DNA of 64,000 bases from Streptomyces sp. HUAS 15-9 (lineage in GTDB: Bacteria > Actinomycetota > Actinomycetes > Streptomycetales > Streptomycetaceae), in assembly GCF_025642155.1 (NCBI RefSeq), contig NZ_CP106798.1:1736001-1800000 (forward strand), given 5' to 3'. The notes beneath the pieces are model-generated. The model was not told the origin of the DNA. It did no database searches and saw only the letters and a program-made list of their open reading frames with translations. Positions within the stretch are counted from its first letter, which is position 1. The number at the start of each line of letters is the position of its first letter. A program made the position numbers and the translations under genes. Below are positions 1-8,598 of the stretch, one piece after another.

Positions 1-690
1 GGCAAGATCACCGAGGAGGAGCGGGACGCGACGCTGGCGCGGCTGAGCTTCACCACCGACCTCGGCGAGTTCGCGGACCGCGACCTCGTGATCGAGGCCG
101 TCGTCGAGAACGAGCAGGTGAAGACGGAGATCTTCCAGGTGCTCGACCAGGTGGTGACCCGGGCGGACGCGATCCTGGCCTCCAACACCTCCTCCATCCC
201 GCTGGTGAAGCTGGCGGTCGCCACCTCGCGCCCGGACCACGTCGTCGGCATCCACTTCTTCAACCCGGCTCCGGTGCAACAGCTCGTCGAGCTGATCCCG
301 GCGCTCACCACCTCCGAGGGGACGCTCGGCCGGGCGCAGCTCTTCGCCGAGAAGGTGCTCGGCAAGCACGCGATCCGCGCCCAGGACCGCTCGGGCTTCG
401 TGGTGAACGCGCTGCTGGTGCCGTATCTGCTGTCCGCCATCCGGATGTTCGAGTCGGGCATCGCGGGCCGCGAGGACATCGACAACGGCATGGAGATGGG
501 CTGCGCCCACCCGATGGGGCCGCTGAAGCTGTCCGACCTGATCGGCCTGGACACGATCGTCTCGATCGCCAACTCGATGTACGAGGAGTACAAGGAGCCT
601 CTGTACGCCGCTCCCCCGCTGCTCCAGCGCATGGTCGAGGCGGGCCGGCTGGGCCGGAAGACCGGCTCGGGCTTCTACACCTACGGCTGA
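1..690 (+). CDS. 3-hydroxybutyryl-CoA dehydrogenase, C-terminal part (5' end outside window)
   Basis: This NAD(P)-dependent 3-hydroxyacyl-CoA dehydrogenase interconverts 3-hydroxybutyryl-CoA and acetoacetyl-CoA in fatty acid, butyrate or PHB metabolism. The frame is open from the first base, so the gene starts upstream and the N-terminal GxGxxG nucleotide site is not visible. What remains is the end of the Rossmann domain (VIEAVVEN, LASNTSS), the catalytic-region motif GIHFFNPAP, and the all-alpha C-terminal domain with GFVVNALLVPY and the closing GRKTGSGFYTY that is typical of the FadB2/Hbd family. About 229 residues are present against a usual 280-290. A strong hairpin follows 26 bases after the stop. 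The family is clear; the exact acyl chain preference is not. Confidence 0.93.
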   Translation, partial: GKITEEERDATLARLSFTTDLGEFADRDLVIEAVVENEQVKTEIFQVLDQVVTRADAILASNTSSIPLVKLAVATSRPDHVVGIHFFNPAPVQQLVELIPALTTSEGTLGRAQLFAEKVLGKHAIRAQDRSGFVVNALLVPYLLSAIRMFESGIAGREDIDNGMEMGCAHPMGPLKLSDLIGLDTIVSIANSMYEEYKEPLYAAPPLLQRMVEAGRLGRKTGSGFYTYG

Positions 691-715
691 TTACGCAAGG
701 TAGCTTCCCGGCTCA

Positions 716-752
716 CACGGGCCCGGCACCGGCTGACGGTGCCGGGCCCGTG
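716..752. terminator. Perfect hairpin, transcription terminator
   Basis: Two perfectly complementary 16-base arms (716-731 and 737-752) enclose a 5-base loop. It lies just after the dehydrogenase stop codon. There is no T-tract, as is common for Streptomyces terminators. Confidence 0.8.
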
Positions 753-881
753 CCGTTCACACACCGTGTGCGCACCGGGCACGCATATGCCCTTCGCACA
801 CGCTCCCCACGCGTCCACCAGGCGAGTTGACTCTCACGCGCATGCAAGGGACGAGAGACAACTACGGAAAGGAGTGGACCC

Positions 882-1139
882 GTGGCCGCCGATCCCGAGC
901 ATCCCGTGGTCCATGGAGAACTCGCAGAGTTACGTCGTCGCCTCGACGTGGCCTACGCCCGTGTCGAGGGCGGGCTGGCGTTGCTCACTCATCGCACGAA
1001 GGAGACCGCCAAGGAGCTGGAGGAGCTGAACACCCGCATGGTCTCGCTCGAACACGCACGCTGGCCGCTGCCCTCGGTCGCCGCGCTCACGGCGTTGGGC
1101 GCACTCGTCGTGACGATCTGGCAGTCGCTGGCCCACTAG
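882..1139 (+). CDS. Small single-pass membrane protein, hypothetical
   Basis: An 85-residue protein with a GTG start preceded by GGAAAGGAG about 7 bases upstream. The N-terminal two thirds are charged and helical (ELAELRRRLDVAYARVEGG, KETAKELEELNTRM), so a short coiled coil is likely. Residues about 63-83 form one hydrophobic segment (SVAALTALGALVVTIW), which gives a tail-anchored layout. The stop codon overlaps the stop of the convergent NUDIX gene by 4 bases (CTAG shared). I know no assigned function; it resembles the small conserved membrane proteins common in streptomycetes. The gene is supported by the ribosome site and by its codon use. Confidence 0.75.
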   Translation: MAADPEHPVVHGELAELRRRLDVAYARVEGGLALLTHRTKETAKELEELNTRMVSLEHARWPLPSVAALTALGALVVTIWQSLAH

Positions 1140-1672
1140 ACATCGGCGAGCCTGAGGTGGTGCAGCAGGAGTAACGCGGCCGCCATGTTGGCGGCCGGGA
1201 CCTCCCCACGGGCGATCATGTCCGGGACGAGTTTGAGGGGTACCCACTCCCGGCGGTCCGACTCGAAGTCGTCCACGGGATGCCCTACGTACTCGCCCTC
1301 GTCGGCCCAGTAGATGTGGTGCCGGGCGTCGGTGAGGCCGTTGGACGGCTCCACGCTCATGAGGTGGTGCAGGGGCCCCGGCCGCCAGCCGGTCTCCTCC
1401 TCGAGTTCCCTGGCGGCCGCACGCGCGATGTCCTCGCCGTCCTCCACGACACCCGCGGCCAGTTCCCACCCCCAGCTGTCCGTGATGAAGCGGTGGCGCC
1501 ACAGGAGGAGGACCTCGTTGGCCTCGTTCACCACCGTGGCCACGGCAACGGGCCGCAGCCGTATGAGGAAGTGGTCGAGGTGCCGGCCGTCCGGCAGCTC
1601 GACATCCGCGAGGTTGACGCTGAACCAGCGATTTGCGTACACAATTTGTTCGTTCTGTTTCGTCCACTGCAC
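1136..1672 (-). CDS. NUDIX hydrolase
   Basis: A 178-residue NUDIX hydrolase, which cleaves a nucleoside diphosphate linked to another moiety; the fold resembles ADP-ribose pyrophosphatases. The full Nudix box is visible at about residues 74-96: G-x5-E (GVVEDGE), seven residues, then REL-EEETGW. The start is a GTG with GGAAGGTGG 8 bases upstream; the same frame is open further upstream but shows no better start. It lies 67 bases downstream of the XRE/TPR regulator on the same strand and could share its transcript. The substrate cannot be told from sequence. Confidence 0.9.
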   Translation of the reverse strand: MQWTKQNEQIVYANRWFSVNLADVELPDGRHLDHFLIRLRPVAVATVVNEANEVLLLWRHRFITDSWGWELAAGVVEDGEDIARAAARELEEETGWRPGPLHHLMSVEPSNGLTDARHHIYWADEGEYVGHPVDDFESDRREWVPLKLVPDMIARGEVPAANMAAALLLLHHLRLADV

Positions 1673-1739
1673 GGTTCTGCCACCTTCCGCCGAGTAAGTG
1701 GCAATATCGCAGCAGGGACCCCTCCGGCCTACCGTGCGC

Positions 1740-3080
1740 CTACAGCGGTACGCGCAGTGCCCCGTCGATGAGTTCGGCGGCTTCAGCGGTTCCGGCACAG
1801 CCGCTGCGCACCAGGTGTTCGCGTACCGCACGGAGTCTGTCGCGCAGCCGCTGGGACTCCATTCCGCGGGCCTGTTCGGCCATCTGCACCGCCGTGACCA
1901 CGGCTTTGTCGGCATTGCCCTGGCGGAGTTCGATGGTGCTGAGCATGGCGAGCCGGTGCACCCGGCCCCGGTCGTGGGCGGGGTTGTCCACGGCGGCCGC
2001 GGCGTGCTCCCGGGCCGCCGCGAGTTCGCCGAGGCTGAGCAGCGCCTCGGCCACCTGGACATTGACCAGGCCCGGCTGGACATAGCCGGTCTCGTCGGGT
2101 TCGTATCCCCGCCGGATGCGTTCGGCGGCCGTCTCGGCACGCCGGATGCAGGACAGCGCGCTCGTGCCGTCGCCGAGGTGGGCGTACGCCTTGGCCTGCA
2201 TCGCGTACAGGTCCGAGGCGAGAGCGGGGGTGATGTGCTTGCCGGCGGCACGCAGCGCGGCCTCCGCGAAGGCGACCGCCTGGCGGTACTCCCTCATGAA
2301 CAGCGCCTGGTTGACGAGCAGCGCGATGACATACGCCCCGAGTCCCCGGTCCCCGCTGGCCTTCGCCAGGCGCAGGGCCTGGTGGAAGTAGCGCTGGGCC
2401 AGGCCGTGCGCATCGGAGTCGTAGGCGCAGATGCCCGCGATCGCCACCAACCCGCCCGTGGCACGGTGCAGTTGACGGCCCGTGGCATCGGTGTAGCTGC
2501 CGCGCAGCAGCGGGGCCGCCTCGGCGTTGAGGAAGCCGACTATGCGGGTGCGCGTCGCGATGCCGCCCGCCTTGCGGTACATCTGCTCGTAGTGGGCGCG
2601 GGCGGCGCGCAGCATCGCGATGTCGGCCGGGGTGACACGGTGCCGACCGCCCCGGGAGACGTCCACGTCCTCGGGCGGGTTCTCCCACTCCCACACCGGC
2701 ATCACGGCCGGGGTGCCGGTGACTGCGGGCGCGCCCAGTATGTGCGGGCGTTGCTGCTCGTCGGAGCGCCACAGGGCGGTGGCGCGCTCCACGAAGCCGG
2801 ACAGCGAGGCGCCGTTCGGCGTCGAGGGCTCGCCGGGCACGCCCAGACCGATGTCGTCGAGCGTGACGGGCCGGTGCAGCCGGACGGCCAGCACCTCACA
2901 GATCAGGTCGGGCACCTGACCGCGCGGCCGCTGTCCCTTCAACCACCGTGCCACGGCGGTGTGTTCGTAGCGAAGCGCGAGACCCCGCGCCCGGCCCGCC
3001 TGGTTGACGTGGGCGGCGAGACCGGCGTGCGAGATCCCGGCCTCGTCCAGGATCGCGTCGAGCAGAGTGTTGGGCTGCAT
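1740..3080 (-). CDS. XRE-family transcriptional regulator with TPR-like C-terminal domain
   Basis: A 446-residue regulator of a type greatly expanded in streptomycetes. The N-terminal ~75 residues form a helix-turn-helix (GLAAHVNQAG followed by YEHTAVARWLKGQRPRG). The long alpha-helical rest carries tetratricopeptide-like repeats (repeated LA..YFHQALRLAKASGD, FAEAALRAAG, EHAAAAVDNPAHDRG). Related proteins such as NsdA act on development or antibiotic production, but this one cannot be assigned. GGGGGG precedes the ATG. A -10 box (TAGTCT, 3110-3115) and a perfect palindrome at its -35 position suggest autoregulation. The NUDIX gene follows. Confidence 0.88.
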   Translation of the reverse strand: MQPNTLLDAILDEAGISHAGLAAHVNQAGRARGLALRYEHTAVARWLKGQRPRGQVPDLICEVLAVRLHRPVTLDDIGLGVPGEPSTPNGASLSGFVERATALWRSDEQQRPHILGAPAVTGTPAVMPVWEWENPPEDVDVSRGGRHRVTPADIAMLRAARAHYEQMYRKAGGIATRTRIVGFLNAEAAPLLRGSYTDATGRQLHRATGGLVAIAGICAYDSDAHGLAQRYFHQALRLAKASGDRGLGAYVIALLVNQALFMREYRQAVAFAEAALRAAGKHITPALASDLYAMQAKAYAHLGDGTSALSCIRRAETAAERIRRGYEPDETGYVQPGLVNVQVAEALLSLGELAAAREHAAAAVDNPAHDRGRVHRLAMLSTIELRQGNADKAVVTAVQMAEQARGMESQRLRDRLRAVREHLVRSGCAGTAEAAELIDGALRVPL

Positions 3081-3109
3081 GGATGCCCCCCGGGTGGCCT
3101 GGTGCCGTC

Positions 3110-3144
3110 AGACTAGTGCGGTTCCGTTCACACGGGGTGTGAAC
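3110..3144 (-). promoter_or_regulatory. Promoter with operator-like palindrome upstream of the XRE/TPR regulator
   Basis: On the minus strand TAGTCT (3110-3115) fits the TANNNT -10 consensus and would give a leader of about 20 bases. The palindrome GTTCACAC-N3-GTGTGAAC (3126-3144) covers the place where the -35 box would be. This is what an autorepressor site would look like; binding is inferred, not shown. Confidence 0.5.
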
Positions 3145-3300
3145 CGAGTACGCGCATCCGGGGTGTGCGCGCACTGTTGCGGAGAGTTTCCAGTCGGTTG
3201 ACTGAAATGCCTCGCAAGAGGCCGGCCGGGCCGCCGGCTCCCCCTCGTACAGTGCGGTGGCCTGGCCGTTGGCTTCGGCGGTGCGACCAAGGGGCGGGGG

Positions 3301-4548
3301 CTAGCGCTTCGTTGTCGGCTGCGGGTTTGTGGGGGCTGGTCGCGCAGTTCCCCGCGCCCCCAAAGGTTCGTTGCACTTGTGCCGGTTTCGATCGTTCCGC
3401 AGGACCAGTACGGCGATGTCGTCGGTCGGGTCGCAGCCGGTGTGGCGGAGGAGTGCGGTGAAGACCCTGCGAAGGATTGTCTTCGGCGTGACCGGGTGGT
3501 CGGCGGTCGCCTCTCTCAGGGCCGACGACAGGGAGAAGAACCTGCCGTGTGCGTCTCTCGCGTCCTCCGCTCCGTCCGTGTAGAGGACCAGGGACTCACC
3601 GGGGAGCAGATGGCCGCAGCGTTCGGGGTCCAGGTCGGGTGGCAGGGGGAACGGGCCAAGGGGTGGCAGGGGTTCGGCGTGGGCGAGTGGGTCGACTCCG
3701 TGGGCGCTGAGCAGATACGGCCACGGGTGTCCGCAGTTGAGTGCGCGGAGTTCTCCGTCCCGGCGGATCTCCAGTAGGAGCACGGTGGCGAACTCCTCGG
3801 CCGGCGGGGTGTCGGGCTCCCGGCCGGTGGAGGGGTGTTCCGCGCGGGAGCGCTCACGCAGATGACGGGCGAACGTGCGCTCCAGGCGTCGCAGCACACC
3901 GCCGAGTTCGGGCTCGTCGTGCGCGGCCTCCCGGAAGCTGCCGAGGAGGGCGGCCGCCGTGCCGATGGCGGGCAGTCCGTGGCCGCGTACGTCACCCATC
4001 ACGACTCGTACGCCGTGTTCGGTGGCGATCGCCTCGTACAGATCACCGCCGATGGCCGCGCCACGGTCGGCGGACAGTTGGGCGGCGGCCACGCCCAAGC
4101 CGTCCAGACGCGGGGGCAGCGGCCGCAGCAGCACGCTCTGCGCGGCGCCCGCGACCTTGCGGACCTGCGTCAGCTCGCGCAGCAGTGCCCGGCGGACATG
4201 GAATATCAGCCCGGTGCCGACCGCGAAGAACACGGCGCTGGTGACGACCCGCGCGCCGAGCCCCTCCTGCTGGGCGAGCGGGCAGCCGAACTTGTACGAG
4301 ATCGCGACGGCGCCCCACACCGTGGGCAGCCCCAGGGCGAACACCCGGCGCAGCGACCGGCGCTCGGGCTTGCGTACGGCAGGGCGTTCGTCCGCGGGGT
4401 CCGGGCAGGGGAGGCTTCTCCTGCGCAAGGTGCGGCAGGGGTGGCGGGCCCGGGTCCGGACCCACGCCGGCAGCGCCCTGCGGGCAGGCCCCCGGGAGTT
4501 CGTGTGGGGCCGCCTCCTGCGGGAAACCCCTGCCTTGATGCGGTTCAT
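3301..4548 (-). CDS. Membrane-associated PP2C/SpoIIE-family serine phosphatase
   Basis: A metal-dependent protein phosphatase of the SpoIIE/RsbU type, usually acting on anti-sigma-factor antagonists. From the ATG at 4548 it has 415 residues: an Arg-rich N-terminus, two hydrophobic segments (VFALGLPTVWGAVAISY and VVTSAVFFAVGTGLIFHV), then the PPM domain with GGDLYEA, GDVRGHGLPAIG, LYTDGAEDARD and a closing TDDIAVLVLR. Metal-binding acidic residues are all present. The start is uncertain: the frame stays open to 4647, and only a GGGGGG run lies ahead of 4548. The last ~20 residues (GARGTARPAPTNPQ) are encoded by a dispersed repeat, so the native C-terminus may have been extended by it. Confidence 0.87.
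   Translation of the reverse strand: MNRIKAGVSRRRRPHTNSRGPARRALPAWVRTRARHPCRTLRRRSLPCPDPADERPAVRKPERRSLRRVFALGLPTVWGAVAISYKFGCPLAQQEGLGARVVTSAVFFAVGTGLIFHVRRALLRELTQVRKVAGAAQSVLLRPLPPRLDGLGVAAAQLSADRGAAIGGDLYEAIATEHGVRVVMGDVRGHGLPAIGTAAALLGSFREAAHDEPELGGVLRRLERTFARHLRERSRAEHPSTGREPDTPPAEEFATVLLLEIRRDGELRALNCGHPWPYLLSAHGVDPLAHAEPLPPLGPFPLPPDLDPERCGHLLPGESLVLYTDGAEDARDAHGRFFSLSSALREATADHPVTPKTILRRVFTALLRHTGCDPTDDIAVLVLRNDRNRHKCNEPLGARGTARPAPTNPQPTTKR
3311..3362 (-). repeat. Dispersed GC-rich repeat, family 1, copy A
   Basis: Read on the minus strand this holds GGGGCGCGGGGAACTGCG, GACCAGCC and CCCGCAGCCGAC in the same order as copy B. It codes for the C-terminal tail of the SpoIIE-type phosphatase. 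Confidence 0.75.
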
Positions 4549-4723
4549 GCCGATGGCCCCCCATGTAGGCCCTGACAGAGCAGACGGACCGACCCCGAAA
4601 GGCCGGTCCGATTCTTGCGACGTCATGACCCGAAACGGCCGGATCACCCCGGCTTCTCACCCGAATGAGTGAGCAATCTCCGGTCGCCTGCATTTATGCA
4701 GGTGGGAGGGGGTGCGCCCCGCA

Positions 4724-4770
4724 GGGGCGCGGGGAACTGCGTGACCAGCCACGGACGACCCGCAGCCGAC
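4724..4770 (+). repeat. Dispersed GC-rich repeat, family 1, copy B
   Basis: The plus strand reads GGGGCGCGGGGAACTGCG, then GACCAGCC, then CCCGCAGCCGAC. It is the inverted counterpart of copy A, and the pair flanks the SpoIIE-type gene. It lies just downstream of pheT. Confidence 0.75.
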
Positions 4771-4798
4771 GGACCACCACAGTTCCCCGCAGACCGAC

Positions 4799-7351
4799 CT
4801 AGCTCCGCAGCGCCGCCCCGGTCCGCTCGGCGGCCAGCGCGACGGCCGCGTCGCGGGCCGTGGAGGCCTCGTCCACGGTCAGCGTGCGGTCGGCGGCGCG
4901 GAAGCGCAGGGCGTAGGCGAGCGACTTCTTGTCCTCGCCCAGCTGCTCGGCGCTCTCGTAGACGTCGAACAGCCGGATGGCCTCCAGCAGTTCACCGGCG
5001 CCCTCGCGCAGCGCGGACTCGACGTCCGCGTGCGGGACCGACTTGTCGACGACCAGGGCGACGTCCTGTGTGGCGACCGGGAACGTGGAGATGCTCGGCG
5101 CCTGCGGGGCACCGTCGCCGACCTGCTCCAGCGCGTCCAGGTCCAGCTCCATCGCGCTGGTGCGGTCGGGCAGGCCGAGGGCCTTGATGACGCGCGGGTG
5201 CAGCTCGCCCGCGTGGCCCACGACCCGCTCGGTGCCCTCGGCGACGACCACGAGCTCGGCGGTGCGGCCCGGGTGCCACGGCCCGTACTGGCCCTTGCGG
5301 ACGACCAGCTCGGCGCCGGCCTCACGGGCGACCGTGCGGGCGGCCTCGACCGCGTCGGCCCAGTCGGCCGGACGGCCCTTGCCCCACCAGCCGGCCTGCT
5401 CGCGGGCGCCCGCGAGGACGACGGCGACATGGCGCGGCTGCTCGGGCAGCGCCGCGTTCAGCTCGGCGAGCTCCTCGTCGGTGGGACGCCGGTCCACGGG
5501 CAGGTTCGCGGCGGCCTTCTGCTCCGCGGCCGGGTGGAAGACCAGGCCGGTCTCGAACAGCGCCAGGTCGTGCGTGCCGCGGCCGTCGTTGCGGCGCAGG
5601 GCGCCGAGCAGGCCCGGCAGCAGCGACGTGCGGAGCGCGGGCTCCTCGTCGTTGAGCGGGTTGGTCAGCTTCACGACACGGCGGGCCGGGTCGTCGGCGT
5701 CCAGGCCCAGCTGGTCGAAGACCTGCTCGGCGACGAACGGGTAGTTCGGCGCCTCCACGTAGCCCGCGCCCGCCAGGGCCCGGCCCACGCGGCGGTGCAG
5801 CCGCTGCCGGTGGGTCAGACCGCGGCCCGAGGGGAGCTTGGGCAGCGTCGAGGGCAGGTTCTCGTAGCCCTCGAGCCGGATGACCTCCTCCGCCAGATCG
5901 TTCGGCTCGGTGAGGTCGGGCCGCCAGGACGGGACGGTGACGGTCAGCTCGTCCTGCCCGTACACGTCGCAGCCGATCTCCTGGAGCCGCCGTACGACGC
6001 TCTCGCGACCGTACTCGACACCCGCGACCTTGTCCGGGTGGTCGGCCGGGGTGGTGATGGTGTGCGGTGCCTTGGGCGCGCTCACCTCGGTGACACCCGC
6101 GTCCGCCGTACCGCCCGCGAGCAGCACCAGCAGGTCGACGGTGCGCTGGGCGGCCGCGGCGGCGGCCTGCGGGTCGACGCCGCGCTCGAAGCGCCGGGAG
6201 GCCTCGGAGGACAGCTTGTGGCGGCGGGCCGTGCGGGCGATGGCGATCTGGTCGAAGTGGGCGGCCTCGATCACGACCTCGGTGGTCGCGTTCTCCAGGT
6301 CGATGGGGGTCCCCCCTGCTCGAGCGGAGTCGAGAGCTTGGGGGAGGTCGGCGATCTCGGTGTTGGCGCCGCCCATGACACCGGCCAGGCCGATGGGGCC
6401 GCGCTCGTCGGTGATGACCAGGTCCTCGGCGTGCAGCTTGCGCTCGACGCCGTCGAGGGTGACGAGCTTCTCGCCCTCCTCCGCCCGGCGCACGCCGATG
6501 GTGCCCTGGACCAGTTTGCGGTCGTAGGCGTGCAGGGGCTGGCCGAGCTCCATCATCACGTAGTTGGTGATGTCGACGGCGAGCGAGATCGGGCGCATGC
6601 CGACCTTCTGCAGACGGCGCTGCAGCCAGATCGGGGAGCGCGCCTCCGGGTCCAGGCCGGTGACGGTGCGCGCGGTGAAGCGGTCGCAGCCGGTGGGGTC
6701 GGAGACCTGGACCGGGTAGCCGAAGGCGTTCGGTGCGGGCACGTCGATGAGCGCCGGGTCGCGCAGCGGCCGGCCATAGGCGATGGCGGCCTCACGGGCG
6801 ACGCCGCGGATCGACAGGCAGTCGCCGCGGTTGGCGGTGACGGCGATGTCGAGGACCTCGTCGACCAGCTCCAGGAGCTCGATGGCGTCCTTGCCGACCT
6901 CGGTCTCCGGCGGCAGCACGATGATGCCGTGGGTGCCGTCGTCGCCCATGCCCAGCTCGCCGGTGGAGCAGATCATGCCGTGGGACGTCTTGCCGTACGT
7001 CTTGCGCGCAGAGATCGCGAAGCCACCGGGCAGCACGGCGCCGGGGAGCACCACGACGACCTTGTCGCCGACCTGGAAGTTACGGGCGCCGCAGATGAGC
7101 TCCTGGGGCTCGCCGGTGCCGTTGGCCCGGCCGACGTCGACGGTGCAGAAGCGGATCGGCTTCTTGAACTCCGTCAGCTCCTCGATGGTGAGCACCTGGC
7201 CCACGACCAGCGGACCCTTGAGGTCGGCACCCAGGTGCTCGACGGTCTCCACCTCGAGACCTGCCGAAATGAGCTTGGCCTGGACGTCGCGTCCGGTCTC
7301 AGTCGCCGGCAGGTCGACGTACTCCCGCAGCCAAGAAAGCGGGACCCGCAT
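4799..7351 (-). CDS. pheT: Phenylalanine--tRNA ligase beta subunit
   Basis: The 850-residue beta subunit of the alpha2-beta2 phenylalanyl-tRNA synthetase. Visible are the N-terminal EMAP-like tRNA-binding domain (about 40-150, with [13 protein letters not shown] and [12 protein letters not shown]), the B3/B4 editing region ([33 protein letters not shown]), B5, the catalytic-core-like domain ([22 protein letters not shown]) and the C-terminal ferredoxin-fold anticodon-binding domain ending in [13 protein letters not shown]. The ATG overlaps the pheS stop by one base (TGATG), so translation is coupled. The odd feature is residues about 335-349 ([14 protein letters not shown]), encoded by a palindromic mobile-type repeat (6305-6347) that lengthens the loop after the GVMGG motif. 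Confidence 0.97.
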   Translation of the reverse strand: MRVPLSWLREYVDLPATETGRDVQAKLISAGLEVETVEHLGADLKGPLVVGQVLTIEELTEFKKPIRFCTVDVGRANGTGEPQELICGARNFQVGDKVVVVLPGAVLPGGFAISARKTYGKTSHGMICSTGELGMGDDGTHGIIVLPPETEVGKDAIELLELVDEVLDIAVTANRGDCLSIRGVAREAAIAYGRPLRDPALIDVPAPNAFGYPVQVSDPTGCDRFTARTVTGLDPEARSPIWLQRRLQKVGMRPISLAVDITNYVMMELGQPLHAYDRKLVQGTIGVRRAEEGEKLVTLDGVERKLHAEDLVITDERGPIGLAGVMGGANTEIADLPQALDSARAGGTPIDLENATTEVVIEAAHFDQIAIARTARRHKLSSEASRRFERGVDPQAAAAAAQRTVDLLVLLAGGTADAGVTEVSAPKAPHTITTPADHPDKVAGVEYGRESVVRRLQEIGCDVYGQDELTVTVPSWRPDLTEPNDLAEEVIRLEGYENLPSTLPKLPSGRGLTHRQRLHRRVGRALAGAGYVEAPNYPFVAEQVFDQLGLDADDPARRVVKLTNPLNDEEPALRTSLLPGLLGALRRNDGRGTHDLALFETGLVFHPAAEQKAAANLPVDRRPTDEELAELNAALPEQPRHVAVVLAGAREQAGWWGKGRPADWADAVEAARTVAREAGAELVVRKGQYGPWHPGRTAELVVVAEGTERVVGHAGELHPRVIKALGLPDRTSAMELDLDALEQVGDGAPQAPSISTFPVATQDVALVVDKSVPHADVESALREGAGELLEAIRLFDVYESAEQLGEDKKSLAYALRFRAADRTLTVDEASTARDAAVALAAERTGAALRS
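6305..6347 (-). repeat. Palindromic repeat element (family 2, copy 1) inside pheT
   Basis: Bounded by GGGGGTCCCCC and GGGGGAGG with an imperfect stem around TGCTCGA/TCGAGAGC. A related copy lies at 9763-9804. It sits in frame within pheT and adds about 14 residues. Confidence 0.75.
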
Positions 7352-8472
7352 CAGATCTCCATCCCGAACGGCCGGGTGAACCGGACGTCACCCTCGACCA
7401 TGTCTCGCATGTCTTCGACGTTGTGGCGGAACATCAGCATCCGCTCGATGCCGAACCCGAAGGCGAATCCGCTGTACTTCTCCGGGTCGACGCCGCAGGC
7501 GGTCAGCACCTTCGGGTTGACCATGCCGCAGCCGCCCAGCTCGATCCAGCCCTCGCTGGAGCAGGTGCGGCAGGGGCGGTCGGGGTTGCCGACGGACTCG
7601 CCCTTGCAGACGTAGCAGAGCATGTCCATCTCGGCGCTCGGCTCGGTGAAGGGGAAGAAGTTCGGCCTGAGCCGGGTCTTCATGCCCTCGCCGAACAGGG
7701 ACTGGACCATGTGGTCCAGGGTGCCCTTGAGGTCGGCCATGGTCAGGCCCTCGTCGACGGCGAGCAGCTCGACCTGGTGGAAGACGGGCGTGTGCGTGGC
7801 GTCCAGCTCGTCGGTGCGGTAGACGCGGCCGGGGCAGATCACGTACACCGGCAGCTCGCGGTCGAGCAGGGAGCGGATCTGCACGGGCGAGGTGTGGGTG
7901 CGCAGCACGACGCCGGACTCGGTGCCGCCGTCCTGGCCCTGCACGAAGAACGTGTCGGCCTCGCCGCGGGCCGGGTGGTCCGGGCCGATGTTGAGCGCGT
8001 CGAAGTTGAACCACTCGGCCTCGACCTGCGGGCCCTCGGCGACCTCGTAGCCCATGGCCACGAAGATGTCCTCGATGCGCTCGGAGAGCGTGGTCAGCGG
8101 GTGGCGGGCGCCGGCCGGTACGCGGTCGTACGGCAGCGTGACGTCCACCGCCTCCTCGACCAGCACGCGGGCGTCGCGCTCGGCCTCCAGCTCGGCCTGG
8201 CGGGTGGCCAGGCCCTTGTTCACGGCTCCGCGTGCCTGGCCGACCAGCTTGCCGACGGCGGCCTTGGCATGCGGGGGCAGGGCGCCGATCTCGCGGTTGG
8301 CGAGCGCCAGCGGGGAGGTGCCGCCGCTGTGGGCGACCTTGGCCTCCTGGAGCGCGTCGAGGGAGTGGGCGGCGGCGAAGGCGGCGAGCGCCTCGTCCCG
8401 CATGCGCTCGATCTCTTCCGGTTTCAACGCCTCGACCTCGACAGGGTCGTACGACTTATTGGGTGCCGACAT
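7351..8472 (-). CDS. pheS: Phenylalanine--tRNA ligase alpha subunit
   Basis: The 373-residue catalytic alpha subunit. It has an N-terminal coiled-coil arm (residues 1-100, [23 protein letters not shown]), then the class II core with [31 protein letters not shown], the motif-2 region ([19 protein letters not shown]), [12 protein letters not shown] and motif 3 ([10 protein letters not shown]). A Cys-rich insertion (CYVCKGE, then CRTC) forms a probable zinc knuckle. It starts at an ATG after GGGAAGAG. pheT follows with a one-base overlap. A -10-like TAGACT lies about 86 bases upstream. Confidence 0.97.
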   Translation of the reverse strand: MSAPNKSYDPVEVEALKPEEIERMRDEALAAFAAAHSLDALQEAKVAHSGGTSPLALANREIGALPPHAKAAVGKLVGQARGAVNKGLATRQAELEAERDARVLVEEAVDVTLPYDRVPAGARHPLTTLSERIEDIFVAMGYEVAEGPQVEAEWFNFDALNIGPDHPARGEADTFFVQGQDGGTESGVVLRTHTSPVQIRSLLDRELPVYVICPGRVYRTDELDATHTPVFHQVELLAVDEGLTMADLKGTLDHMVQSLFGEGMKTRLRPNFFPFTEPSAEMDMLCYVCKGESVGNPDRPCRTCSSEGWIELGGCGMVNPKVLTACGVDPEKYSGFAFGFGIERMLMFRHNVEDMRDMVEGDVRFTRPFGMEI

Positions 8473-8557
8473 CTCTTCCCGTGCTTCCGATTCGCTGGCG
8501 GATGGTCCCCGGGACCGCTTCAGGGCCGTATGCAGGACACAAAGGTGCCAAAGGCCG

Positions 8558-8563
8558 AGTCTA
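8558..8563 (-). promoter_or_regulatory. Candidate -10 box for pheST
   Basis: TAGACT on the minus strand fits TANNNT and would give a leader of about 80 bases before pheS. No convincing -35 box or T-box structure was seen. Confidence 0.35.
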
Positions 8564-8598
8564 ACGGGGTGGGGGTGGACGAATGCGCCCGTGGGCCG

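Noticed and set aside
5030..7615. An 861-codon open frame on the plus strand opposite pheT
   Set aside because: It is the antisense shadow of a GC-rich gene: Gly/Val/Asp/Arg-heavy composition, no ribosome site and no known domain. pheT on the other strand is certain.
8473..8598. T-box or Phe-leader attenuator ahead of pheS
   Set aside because: No specifier loop, T-box bulge or terminator was found; only a short palindrome at 8504-8516.
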